Below, piece after piece: positions 1-10,620 of a DNA stretch of 64,000 nucleotides. Position 1 is the first letter of the stretch; every line of letters starts with the position of its first letter. Origin of the DNA: Apostichopus japonicus (Eukaryota; Echinodermata; Holothuroidea; Aspidochirotida; Stichopodidae); contig NC_092578.1 of assembly GCF_037975245.1 (NCBI RefSeq), positions 8,970,359 to 9,034,358 of the forward strand. The letters run 5' to 3'. The translations under genes and the position numbers were made by a program. The notes under the pieces are model-generated. The model worked only from the letters and a program-made list of their open reading frames with translations, was not told where the DNA came from and ran no database searches.

Positions 1-296
1 TAAAGATGGGTTTATTATACACCCATTCTCATCGCTTACATTCCATTCCTTTTCAAACCCTGTCATTTTATCGCCAATGCTATCACATTCCTGTCAAACT
101 ATGTCATAATATTTCCGAACATTTGGAATAGTGCCTAAATTTATGTCACTCATACTCTCCATGATACTCCCCGAGTATTAAGTGTTTGACTTACCAGTCT
201 TTTAGCCCCCACTTGACCCTCTCTTGCCCCCCCCATCCCCCTCTTGTCCTCCTCATTCCCGACCCGAGGATGGCAGATAAGAGCTATCACAAATGT
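1..296. other. Unique sequence outside the left arm
   Basis: The left arm's homology ends at about 297. These bases do not match the integrin intron found beyond the right arm, and no exon, RNA gene or repeat was recognised. There is a C/T-rich stretch around 207-255. Confidence 0.4.
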
Positions 297-565
297 TCTA
301 TAAATCATGCCACTATTCACTGAATAATCAACTGATACTGTTTTCTTTATCGCTATCGATTTATTGATTTCGGTCATCGATTATCGATTTATTTAGTATT
401 ATTATATTGGTGGCACTTTTTATCGAATCATGTACAAATTAGAGCCCCCCCCCCCCCGACACACACAACTTCAGTCCCCGATGTAGAGTAATTACATGCA
501 ACCAGATATCTCACTTCGCATAATGCAAACTGCTGAAAGCTTCCACATTTCGTCATACACTAAAG

Positions 566-693
566 GTACTGACAGAGGTGAGTGTAAGTGTGATGGAGGA
601 CGCGTTAGCAGATGCAGCTGCAAGCCGGGTTACTCTGGTCACTCGTGCGATTGCCTGACGAGTGACGATACTTGTATTTCTCCACAAACTGGC
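566..693 (+). CDS. itgb: Integrin beta exon: I-EGF module (left copy)
   Basis: 128-nt exon with acceptor AAAG before GTACTG and donor GTAAGT. It reads GTDRGECKCDGG and then a run of paired cysteines ending CISPQTG. It starts in phase 2, so a missing upstream exon ending in G is required. It differs from the right copy at SGHSC versus SGQSC. Confidence 0.85.
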
Positions 694-3600
694 GTAAGTA
701 TAATAAATCATAAATTCTTCCCAACGTCATATAAATGTTTAAACCCGTGGTAAGCTAAATTTCCGCCTGTTATGCCACCCCTCTCCCCGTCGAAGGTTGC
801 ATAATTTCCCCGTAATTATATTATGTAATTCCTTGTATATCCCGTCTTTTCCCATGCAGCCTTGTCGACCTAGGTATGAAACCTCCTCCTTCCCTCAACC
901 CCCTGAAGCCCACGCCCCCACCCCCAACCCACCACTCCTCGCTAGACCTTAAAATAGCACACTTCTAATAAAACATCAAGCTATCTGATATCACTCATTA
1001 TAGCTTTGTCAATGGACCAAGTGGCTTCAATTATTTCACAGCTGATTTGTAATGCAAAGGGTACATGTAAATGCGGTAGCTGTTCCTGTAGCTCATCAAA
1101 GTTCTATGGCCAGTTCTGCGAATCATGTGTTGTAAGTACAGTTTGTTTTCTTTTTATAACTATCATTATAACTGTCGATTAAAATATAATTTGATACATT
1201 ATGATCATGCACACATGTCTTAATTGTTTTCATTTATTTAAAAGACACATCCTCGCTTATTTTGTGTGTAACGTGAGCCGTATTCATTAGTAAAACTAAT
1301 GTGTGGTTAAACAAACTCCAGACCTGGACCATCTCAGGGTAATTGTGCATACTTTACACTAAATGTCCCAGTGGCGCAGCCTCCCCCCCCCCCCCGACGG
1401 ACTCAAATGGACTGCTGGCGCCCTTTTCAGATTGTTACCACTTTTTACTTATTCGCGATTATTGACTTTTTATTGCGCTCTCATCTACCTATTGACATTT
1501 GTCACATTTTGTTGGTGTAATTTTCTGACAAAATGGCGATGACACCTATTTATTCTTTGTTTATCTGCAAATTAGAAAGGCCCGGAAAGGGTCATTTCCG
1601 GCGATCTAGGAAGTATCTTTACTCAAGAAAACTCTGTACGCTCTGCGCCAACCTGTGGGGCTCCGCTTAGATAGTGTCGAAAGCGCCCCTACAGACCATT
1701 CTCGCCCCCCCCCCCCGACCAATACCCCTAGCTCCGCCACTGATTAATGTCCACTATACTCCTGATTGTGAAACATTTTGTTCTGGTTGAGATTTTCCTA
1801 TAGGTTAGGCTAAGTTTGTTAAGGTCTCCAGTCACACAATGTAAGATACTTCCTGATTTGATAGCTAGTCAGAAAACAGAATACACATGATTAAACCTTC
1901 GTGTCATATGAAGGAAGTTAATTCTCAGATTCCATCGGAAAACATTGCTAACCGATCTTTCGCTATCCGGCTCGCGATTCATCTTGCTTGGGTGGCAAAA
2001 AAATTGTTTGGGGAGCGTGGATTGATACCATTTCTTTCCATCGGAACAAGAGCAAACAGGGAAAAACAAAAACAACAACAATGGTGGTAGGGATGCCATA
2101 TGGATACCCTGTAACCTGGTCATAGTTTGCCACTGTATCATAATAGCTGTAAAAAAAACTAATTTTTCTAGCACCAACGGCCAGCCAGATTTTTCCAACT
2201 GGCAAGTTTCTCTGGTCACACGGCTACAGCCACCCCACCCAGCCCACCCCCACCCATACCTCCCATGTGTCCGTTCAGGGTGGTGATACAGCAGAGATCA
2301 GTGCCGAATTCATATAGGATCATTAAGGCATCAGAATTCCCCATTTGCTATTTTTTTATTTTTGGAAATCTTGAAAATAGAAAATTAGAGTGTCTGGCTT
2401 GGAACTGTTCTAGGAAAATATGGGATGGGGTGGGGTGGGGGCCTAGGCACTTCATTTGCCTCCAGATGGGGTAAATTCGGCACTATCCTTTATTACAATG
2501 TTATTACTGTTTCCTCTCTTGCAGACCGAAGATTGTACCGAGTGTGACCTTCATGTTGACTGTATTAAATGTAACATTTTCGAAGTTGGGCTTAGCAAGG
2601 ACGATTGTGCAATGTGTTCCCAGATCATTAAAAAAGTTCCAGTGTTACCAGACGGCAAGTATATGTTAGCTAGCTGAAACAAACTCAACATCAAACATAA
2701 ATACCATGAACGCCAGTGCCGTCTTGTCACCCCCCCCCCCACCCACCTCAGTCAACAACCAGCAAAATCAATGCTCCACCCACCCCCAGATTAGATATTG
2801 TGTGATTTCTTTTCTTGCAAAAGAGAAAGATGGCAAAACATTTCTTTTCTCCCTATTTCCATTTCTTCCATTTCCATTAAACCTGTGCTGTAGCCACGGG
2901 ATCGGAGGGGGGGGGGCTAGTCCACCCCAAATACTACCCCCCCTCCAAAAAAAAGTGTCAGAAGAATATGTATTTTTTGAACATAGGTTCAGCGTGCCCA
3001 CCTGGAAAAGCATTTCCCCACAGCGCCCCACCCTAAGAAAGAAAGCTGGCTACGCCCATGTGTTGTCCTCTTAACATTTCTGGTCAGGTTCTATTCAGAA
3101 ATTATGTTTATTATTGTTTTAACCTATATATAGACATCAATACACCACAGGGACATATAATAATGAAACTGAAATGTTAAAGACTTCACACAGTTTTGCA
3201 TACTTAGGTCATTCTATACCGTTTAGTATAGGCCCGATGTGAAATTTCGTTACAAATGTCACACGAGCCTTTGTTTAGTTGCAGCCTGGTATATATATTT
3301 GATTCCTGTTTTCCCTATTTTTCTAAAGTAAGACCTCTATATAGCTATATTAACATTTATTGGAAAATGTCTGTTGTTTGTTTCCTTACAGATAATACCA
3401 CTTCCTTTAGGAAATGTTCATACATCGATGATGATGAATGTACAGTATTGTTCTCATACTCGAAAGCTGAGATCAATAACACGATAGTGATATACGTCAA
3501 CCCAAAACCAAGTCAGTATAACGTCATACTTAATGAAGTCAAATACCAAAGAAATTAATATGTTAGACTTATTCCTATTCGCCGAAAATAAATCTTCGTG

Positions 3601-5816
3601 TTAAAAATAAATAAAATAGTGATCAGTCGGATTTGCCATATGCTGCATTTAACATACTACCACACTTTAAAAGGATAGTCCATGCCATTTTTGAACAATT
3701 ATTATCATTATCCAACTGTGCGTGCATATCGAAAATGATTTTGCCAGAATGTCTCAAAATTACATAGCAACGCAGCTAGTCGCTTTAAATATTAGTACTG
3801 TGGTGCGTATTCCATTCACTTCCCATCAGGCCCGTCACCATGGTGACTATTATATATATCTAGTCACACTAAGTTATGAACTCTACATGTATCAAATATT
3901 AAATAAAACTGTTAACAAACTGCTTATCCACTAGAGAGCCTGTGTAGGAGAATGTGTAAGTTGGCCTGACGTTTCGATCCTAGCATGATCTTCTTCAAAG
4001 GCTAAAAAAACGAAATGAAAACAACTATATATATATATTTTTTTTACAACTACTTTTACACATAGATCTTAAATTGATAAAATTAACTCGGCTGCTGAAC
4101 ATTTTTTTCTTGAGTGGGGGGGGGGATCGGGGGATTATTCATTTTAAAGTGAAGAAGGCCAACACGAATTCTCATATTTTTCTGTTGTTTTTTCGTTGTT
4201 TCAGAGTGCTCCTCTACCAAAAAGACTGGTCTTAATATTCTAACACTTATTATAGGGATATCTATGGGCATCGTGTTATTGGGTGTAATATTCATCATGT
4301 TATTCCGCACTTACACCTGGTACCTAGACAAGAAGGAATACGAACAACTCATTCAGGAACAGAAAAATGTACAATGGCAAAAGGTAGGTATAACTGTCAA
4401 AAATAAAGAGATATTCGCTGCTTGAAGCTGATTTCCTCAACAAAGTTGCTGGACATTGCCTGCATCTTTAGACCACAGCCACGTCGTCCTCATATCAGTT
4501 TGTATGACGAAGATAGAGAGAACATTAACAGCTAAAGCGAACGTTAGAAATGTATCGCATTTCAAGGATAAATAAAAGTCACAAGAAGATAAAACTAGAA
4601 AAAGGAACAGTTTTGGAGAATATCCGTCATGATGGCATCCAAAACACTGTAGACATGCTGGTATTGGTTTTAGTGTCAACACTGTATGTCATTTCACTGT
4701 TTCACTCCTTGCAAACATGAACTCAGGGAAGTTCAATACATAACTGTCCTTGGTTAAACTTGGTTTCCGCCAGAGAGCTTTGATACAAACATTGTGTTAT
4801 CATTGCCATGACTTTTAGTATAGCACAAGTTTAAATGTTGCCGTGTATGGTATCTGTTTTACAATCTAAAGTATTTGGAAGAATATCCCGTGGCCATCGC
4901 CCTAATCAAGGATTGTCTTAAGAGCTGACCATGGGATTTTAAGAGGAAACAAAGATACTTTTTAAGAAAAGTTGCCCAGGAAAGAACCTGGGATTTTAAG
5001 AGAAAACAAAGATAATATTAAATCAAATGGGATCAATTCAAAATAGGAGTTAAGGAAGAAAACAGAGGGAGAGGATATTTTGGGCTACAACTGGAATCGA
5101 ATCAGTGAACTCATCCTAACAAGTCTAACGCATTGGCTATCCAATGTTACCATAAGTCGTTTTTTCATTTCGTTTCTTTTGTTTTGTTTTGTGTTCGTTT
5201 TCTTTTCTATGTTCTTCGTTTCTTCCCGTATGTGACAAATTGCTTCAAATCTGTTGTACGATACTACAAAATGACAGTACAATGCTAGAAATGACAGATG
5301 TAGAGTAGTGTTTTTGTGAAACACCGATTATGTTTCAACCTACCGAAAAAACAGAAGACCATATGTTTCACACTTGATACGTCAAGCGCGATTAATGGTT
5401 TTATTGAACCTTAATATATATTACTTCACACTCATTCAGTAGCGTGCGCAAAGTGAGGGGGTTTTCGCCGGGACAGGGGGACATCCCAATTCAACCTCCC
5501 CATGCCCCCTTCATTGGAGTCGCCTTCAACGACCTAAGGGCCACACCCCGTCCTTTTATAAAATCCTTCATTCGCCTCTGGCCCTTCTATGAAAGTTCAG
5601 CCCGTACCTAACCTACTCCGCCCCGCCCCCTCACCTTTGAAATCCTGTACACGCCTCTGCGTCACTTGCTCATTGTCTGTAGTGTGTCATTCTTACTTGT
5701 TTAACCAATGTTTCTACCTTTACTGTTCATTTCAGAGTGATAATCCGTTATACAAGCAAGGAATCCAAACTTTCAAGAATCCAATGTACGGTAAAGCTGC
5801 TAGTACAAAGCCGTGA
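566..5816 (+). CDS. itgb: Integrin beta subunit, 3' partial copy (left arm)
   Basis: Integrin beta chains pair with alpha chains as membrane receptors for matrix or cell ligands. Six exons are visible: 566-693, 1042-1131, 2525-2654, 3392-3511, 4205-4383 and 5736-5816. They join in phase to 728 nt, giving about 241 residues and a TGA stop. They encode an I-EGF module, a second Cys-rich EGF part (CKCGSCSC), the beta-tail domain, a transmembrane helix (ILTLIIGISMGIVLLGVIF) and a cytoplasmic tail with DKKEY, NPLY and NPMY. The NPxY motifs are the known talin/kindlin-type docking sites of the family. All introns are GT-AG except one GC-AG. No upstream exon is seen and homology to the full gene ends at 297, so this is either a truncated duplicate or the end of a gene lying off the window. 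The open frame after about 5% protein divergence argues against a long-dead pseudogene. Confidence 0.85.
1042..1131 (+). CDS. itgb: Integrin beta exon: last I-EGF part (left copy)
   Basis: 90-nt exon after TTTCACAG, reading LICNAKGTCKCGSCSC and ending FCESCV before donor GTAAGT. The Cys spacing and FYGQFCE resemble the fourth integrin EGF module. Confidence 0.85.
1369..1742. mobile_element. hAT-like MITE, left-arm specific
   Basis: A 374-bp insertion in an integrin intron. Ends are CAGTGGCGCAGCC and GCTCCGCCACTG. The right arm reads straight through the same place (55,880-55,900), so the empty site is preserved. A short imperfect duplication of AATGTCC lies at both ends, consistent with hAT-type insertion. 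No transposase. Long C runs lie just inside both ends. Confidence 0.7.
2525..2654 (+). CDS. itgb: Integrin beta exon: beta-tail start (left copy)
   Basis: 130-nt exon after CTTGCAG, reading TEDCTECDLHVDCIKC and ending VPVLPD. The donor is GCAAGT, a GC-AG intron. This is the only junction that keeps frame with the next exon, whose AT completes a GAT codon. Confidence 0.85.
3392..3511 (+). CDS. itgb: Integrin beta exon: beta-tail domain (left copy)
   Basis: 120-nt exon after CCTTACAG, reading DNTTSFRKCSYIDDDEC and then VLFSYSKAEINNTIVIYVN. Donor is GTCAGT. It resembles the CWFYFTYSVNG-type strand of known integrin tails. Confidence 0.85.
3895..4061 (-). mobile_element. Short insertion with hammerhead-like motif (retrozyme or Penelope remnant)
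   Basis: About 167 bp present in the left arm and absent at the matching place in the right arm (near 53,729). It contains a hammerhead-like fold on the minus strand and a TA-rich stretch. Family assignment rests on the ribozyme, which is known from Penelope-like elements and retrozymes. Confidence 0.5.
3964..4002 (-). ncRNA. Hammerhead ribozyme-like motif
   Basis: On the minus strand: stem I GCCT/AGGC, core TTGAAGA (canonical CTGANGA has C first), stem II GATCATGCTAGGATC with one mismatch, GAA, a 2-bp stem III (AC/GT) and C at the cleavage position. Very short stem III is known for hammerheads of Penelope-like elements. The C-to-T core change probably makes it inactive or weak. Confidence 0.5.
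4205..4383 (+). CDS. itgb: Integrin beta exon: transmembrane and juxtamembrane (left copy)
   Basis: 179-nt exon after TTGTTTCAG. It encodes CSSTKKTG, about 24 hydrophobic residues, then RTYTWYLDKKEYEQLIQEQK and QWQK before donor GTAGGT. The acidic residue and basic pair (DKK) just inside the membrane match the conserved HDRREF-type clasp region. Confidence 0.9.
5736..5816 (+). CDS. itgb: Integrin beta last coding exon: NPxY tail (left copy)
   Basis: 81-nt terminal coding exon after CATTTCAG: SDNPLYKQGIQTFKNPMY, then GKAASTKP and TGA. Both NPxY motifs are intact. Confidence 0.9.
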   Translation, partial: SDNPLYKQGIQTFKNPMYGKAASTKP

Positions 5817-5965
5817 ATTAACACCCGGGTGGTCAGAGACAGCGGTAAAACTGTATCTACAGACTGTTACCAATAGCCGAACTCAAATTCTCGCATGTGT
5901 CGTACATATTTGTTGTATATATATTTTAGCCTACCATATTTTTTGTTTCACCGATTATTCTTTAT

Positions 5966-6767
5966 CAGTGGCGTAACTAGGCCTCTGCGACTCCGGGTGC
6001 AGGCCCGGTGACAAATAACTACCAATCTGCTCAAGCTGGCTGCCGCGGGCGTAGGCCAAAATGGAAAATCAAACGAAATCCTGACTTCGATAGAGTGCTA
6101 TCTCCGGGCGTCTAGAGGTACCAAACCCAAACCTTGGTTGGACTTTATTATTATTATTATTACACGAAATTTATATACCGCCTTATTCAATTAAAATATT
6201 GCTCTAAAGCGCTTTACAACAAAAGATAAAAATTTGTTAAAAGTATAACAGTTAAAAAGGTTATAAAAGATAAGATTGTATAGAAAAATAAATGATAGAA
6301 ATGTTAAAAAATAATAAAATAAAATAAATAATAAATAAAATAAATAATAAAATAAAATAAATGAAAAGAAAAATTATGACTAAATAACAATAATAACACC
6401 TGAATTAAGTTTGTACAGCAAGTATAAAAATAAGTACATTAATCTGTGTTGGCAGCTCTGAAAAACAGTGATTTAAGTAATTTCTTGAATTGCGTTAAGT
6501 CTATATTAATATTGCATATGTCCTGGGGTAAGTTATTCCATAATGTGGCAGCAGTATAATCAAAACGTTTAAATTCATATGTTGATGATCGGGTAGAAGG
6601 CACACTAAGTAAATTTTTATTCAATGAGCGTAAGGATCTAGGCGGAATATAAGGTATGGTATGAGAATATTAGGAATATAAGGAATGGTACTTGAGGGTG
6701 AATGTCGACTCTCCTAACCTATTGACATCGTCGCACCGAGTCCCTGTTGTTCCTTGTTACGCCACTG
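5966..6767. mobile_element. MITE with CAGTGGCGTAAC ends (left copy)
   Basis: Terminal inverted repeats CAGTGGCGTAAC and GTTACGCCACTG. The matching right-arm element is 51,580-51,842. This copy is larger because a LINE 3' end is nested at about 6,146-6,693. No clear target duplication and no transposase. hAT-type ends are a reasonable guess. Confidence 0.6.
6146..6693 (-). mobile_element. CR1/L2-like LINE 3' end nested in MITE
   Basis: Minus-strand frame 6,439-6,624 reads FKRFDYTAATLWNNLPQDI and then FKKLLKSLFF. This is the usual C-terminus of CR1/Jockey-type ORF2 (LWNNLP...FKxLLK). The 3' end is a TAA microsatellite. The corresponding place in the right arm (about 51,650) lacks it, so it arrived after the arms separated. 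Confidence 0.7.
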
Positions 6768-7776
6768 ATCACAAAAATATGTATGTGTGCCATTCCGTTG
6801 CATTGACAGTTGATTGCATACTAATTGTACAATAGATGACCATTTACGATTCATATACTTAGAAACAAAAATTTTATGATTTTTCAGAAGCAATTCAAGC
6901 ATAACTAATACCATATTGCACATTGATGTACTATCACGCGAGGTGAAGATGAGAAGGGATAGTGTCTTCTAGATCCATGCAGAGGTATATAGTTCTCTTT
7001 GCAATGGACCCTAATAAACAAGCTAGATCCAAGTCCATCCTTCCCCCATCCCTCTGTCCCCCATCTCTCAGCCCCCTCCTATCCTCCCGTTTCACTCCAC
7101 TTCGCAATATAAATAGTAATTGATATAGTACACACTCACATGCATGTGATGACACCGTCCACCTGTCTACCAAAGTTTCTTCGCGAAATGGACAAAATAT
7201 TACTAACTTTTCATGTAACCTTTGTATAGTAAAAAATATAGACACATGAAAATGTAATATAACTTGTTATAAGAATTACAGCTATTTCATAGGTCATGTT
7301 GATTCCGAACTAAATAAAGAAAATTCTTGGTTCCCGTGTATCCATATTATTGGCTTATTTTCTTGGAATTTTAACAGCGACCTTGTTATGATTATTTTGG
7401 AGATCTTTTTAATCCCAGAAAAAACGAAATCTCATATTATACAAGAAAGCAACTACGGAAGAAGAACGCTATTAATAGTTAATAAAAGAAATACTCCATT
7501 GGTCTGCTTTCACAAACTCAAAATTTATGTTGTTGTATAAACTGACCGTGACATAATACAATGCAATCCAATTGCAAGGATACAAATATAAGATTGAGTT
7601 GTTATCTCTAATAGCGACATTTTAAGGCACAATTAAGCTGGATTGCAAGAGAGGTTTTCTTGTGTACTTTTCTTTTCATACAATTAACGTCGGCCTGAAT
7701 GTTATAGTTTATTTAAGGCCTTTATAAACAGACCCACCAATACACTGCAGAGAACACAGTTATACTACAGTAAATC
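6768..7776. other. Intergenic arm sequence, no gene seen
   Basis: Reverse complement of about 49,870-51,580. No conserved open frame, RNA or repeat was recognised. Similarity between the arms here only reflects the duplication. Confidence 0.4.
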
Positions 7777-9901
7777 TTAAAGTTTTGTAACCAAGTAAAA
7801 ACTGGATCGTGCTATAAATAGGTAGCATGTGATCTTAGGGTTACAGTAAGAAGTGAGGATATGTGTAATCCCAACCTTTTCCCAAATTGCTCCTTCAAGA
7901 TTTCGAATATTATTGAATACTCTAAGTGAAGCCCGTCTACATTCCCTTTTGTAGATAAAGGAAGACACTCGTTCGCCCTCTTCCAAAAGTAAACTTTGGC
8001 CCGGATCAGTGCCCCTACACTCTGAACAGCCGAAATCCGATCAACCCCCTCCTTGTCCCGTAACGTGCAATTCGCTCTCAACTTGGCGAGCCTCTGCCTC
8101 TTTTCCATTGCTAGTCTTACACCATGGGCAAACATTAACGTTTTCTCCTTTTACGTTTTATTTCTTCCCACCAATGTGAAATGGATGGGAAGGCCAACTT
8201 GAGCGTACTCCAAAGTGGATAATATAGCTTGTGCTCTTTACAGAAGTCTTTCTTTTTAGAATAGTCACATTACACTTCCAAATACCTCTCTTATTGTTGC
8301 GCATTGAAATTCGGGCAACTCAATAGAGACTTTCACGGCGTCATGATCTGAATTAACAAATGGGATAACAGAGACCTTATTGAAAGTGAGATTTTTTGAG
8401 ACGCAAATCCGATCAAGTCTAGATCTCTGAGCCTTGCCCTGATGTTTTCAATTATATACCACGAGATTTGATGATAAATCCCCATCCACACATCGGTAAG
8501 AGTTTGTGAAGATACTACCAATTTAATTCTTTTCTCTCAATAAAACATGGGGATTTACCTCCATCATGGTCTAATCTATCTTGTTCAGTCATGACACAAT
8601 GGAAATCCCCTCCAAGTACAATGGCCTCAGTCCCTCGTGTGAATTGAAACAAATTATTGTAGACTTCCCTTCTTTCAGTAGGACAATTTGTTGCACAGAA
8701 ATCACAAAACCGAATCTGTTGGTGGTTTCGAAATGTACATAACTATGAAAAACTCCGAACCTGCTTCACCATGTCGGACTTGGGAAACTTTACACTGAAC
8801 CCTATATCGAAAAAGCAATGAGAATGCCCTGTGAGTTGGTAGTGTGGGCAAAAGAGTAAAAAATCTACCCATCCCATTTTTTTTTCAACAAATCAAAATC
8901 ACCATCTTTAAGATAAGTCTCTTCAGTCTCAATCACCATTTCTGTTAGATTCTTTAGCCTCTCTTGGTCTCGTTTCTATTTGAGCTTTAACTATACTATA
9001 TGCTTTGAGAATTCTCTGCGGGGATACATTGAGTTAACACAGATGAATCACTCTCCGTGTCTATAATTGTGTATCTTCCATAGATTCTGGTTGTTGCACT
9101 ACCTCATGTACTTTTTCACTGCTCTCTTTATCAGCTACCTGCGGTACCTCCCTGCATGATTACTTCGTCCTCTGCATGATCCATTCCAAATGTTCCTCAT
9201 TTTCAGCGTGAATCAGTTGAGCCTCTCCTGGAACCCAGTTAATTAGTGATCGGGCAACGTTCGCAAAAGATATTGGGCAGTCCCTGTACCCTTGGCCCGT
9301 CTCGCTGCAAGTCTGCGCACGATTTCTGACTGGCAATACTTTGATGTATGACCAAGTTTGAGACACTTGCAACATTTCACGTTCTTGCACTCATTGGCAA
9401 GACGTCCATTATATCCACACGTTAAAGAGGTCCATGTTTGTCCTGCGATATCTAAGCCAGCCGCTTCTCCCGCCCTAATTAATAGAGGACGGAATGTCTT
9501 TTTCTAGTTGGATCTTGTACTGTATTGTTCCGTTCCTCAGACCTGGTTATTCCTTTAGTTACAGAAAGCGTCCTTCTAATACCTTTCCATATTTCCATAG
9601 AACAGAGCGAAAAACATCATTTAGTTCATAATGCACTTTGATTACAATGACAGTGTCAGTGATTCGATCTGTGTAGGAGGTGGCAATAACTCCCGCACTT
9701 TCGCTTATCACAGGTAAAAAGTGACTTTTGATTTCCTCTGTTCTGAAAGTTACATCTTAACGTCTTCCAAACAGATTTTGCATTGATTCCAAATGTTCCT
9801 GCGGTGATATTCCCAATCCCTGCAACCTATTTATGACTGACAAAAGAGTAAGGTCTTCTTCCAACTTCAACAAAACGAGATTGATCCAGTTCAGCCGCCA
9901 T
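7777..9901 (-). pseudogene. Decayed Tx1/L1-like LINE (left copy): ORF1 and endonuclease remains
   Basis: Read on the minus strand from an ATG at 9,901, the frame begins MAAELDQSRFVEF. It then holds an RRM-like region and CCHC knuckles (CCKCLKLGHISKDC in the right copy), followed by an endonuclease C-terminus with an SDH motif and the start of the region before the reverse transcriptase. Many stops and frameshifts are shared with the right copy, so it was dead before the inverted duplication. The 5' end lies directly downstream of a tRNA-Thr copy. Confidence 0.6.
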
Positions 9902-9985
9902 AACATATATATGGCTCTGTACGTTGATAACGAGCAAAGGAGCTAGCATGGCTAGTAGGTATTCCAGTAAGTCATCTCAAAGCGA

Positions 9986-10059
9986 AGGCATCATCCGGAT
10001 TCGAACCGGGGATCTCCTGTTTATCAGACAGGCGCTTTAACCAACTAAGCCATGGCGCC
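9986..10059 (-). tRNA. tRNA-Thr-like with GAT (Ile) anticodon
   Basis: 74 nt. Body is that of the Thr(AGT) family, but the loop reads CTGATAA, giving anticodon GAT. The acceptor has one C-A mismatch (3' strand TGATGCC). Counterpart of 47,755-47,828, which has GAC. Either a chimeric tRNA or, more likely, a pseudogene. Confidence 0.5.
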
Positions 10060-10186
10060 GAAGTGCTGTTGGGTTGACGGACAAACACGCATAGGCCTAT
10101 ATAGATATTCTAGATTGAAACAAGGTAATGAACTTAAAAACATGAAAAGGAAACGGCTGTATGAGTTGAAGTAATCTAAGAAAAGA

Positions 10187-10260
10187 AGGCACCACCCGGA
10201 TTCGAACCGGGGATATCCTGTTTTCTAAACAGGCGCGTTAACCTACTAAGCCATGGCGCC
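10187..10260 (-). tRNA. tRNA-Thr-like with AGA (Ser) anticodon
   Basis: 74 nt. Loop TTAGAAA gives anticodon AGA in a Thr body; stems are largely intact. Shares GATATCC with 47,555-47,628, which has kept AGT. Confidence 0.5.
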
Positions 10261-10390
10261 TTATTGCTGTTGGGTTGTCGAAAAAAAAAACACGCATGGA
10301 TGGCTAGTAGTTATTCCCGATTGAAACAAGGTAATAATCTTTAAAACGTAAAAATGGTACGGGATATGAGTTAAAGTAAACTCAAAACGA

Positions 10391-10453
10391 AGGCACACCC
10401 GGATTCGAACCGGGGTTCTCCTGTTATCTAGACAGGCGCTTTAACCATCTGCC
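10391..10453 (-). pseudogene. tRNA-Thr pseudogene, 5' truncated
   Basis: T arm and anticodon arm remain (loop CTAGATA), but the D arm is broken and the 5' acceptor strand is missing. Confidence 0.7.
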
Positions 10454-10572
10454 TTATTATTGTTAAGCTGACGGACAAACACGCATATTTGGCTAGTACT
10501 TATTCCAGATTGAAACAAGGTAATAAACATGAAAAGGGAACGGCGGTATGAGTTGAAGTAATCTCAAAAAGA

Positions 10573-10620
10573 AGGCCCCACCCGGATTCGAACCGGGATC
10601 TCCTGTTTACTAGACAGGCG
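10573..10620 (-). pseudogene. tRNA-Thr 3' half, split by LINE
   Basis: T arm and anticodon arm with AGT loop. The 5' half is at 11,374-11,404, separated by a 753-bp LINE fragment. The duplicated ACAGGCG marks the insertion. Confidence 0.8.

Noticed and set aside
2884-3060. Possible MITE with GGCTACGCCCATG-like ends, also at 54,570-54,760
   Set aside because: The two ends are not good inverted partners, both arms carry it, and no target duplication is visible.
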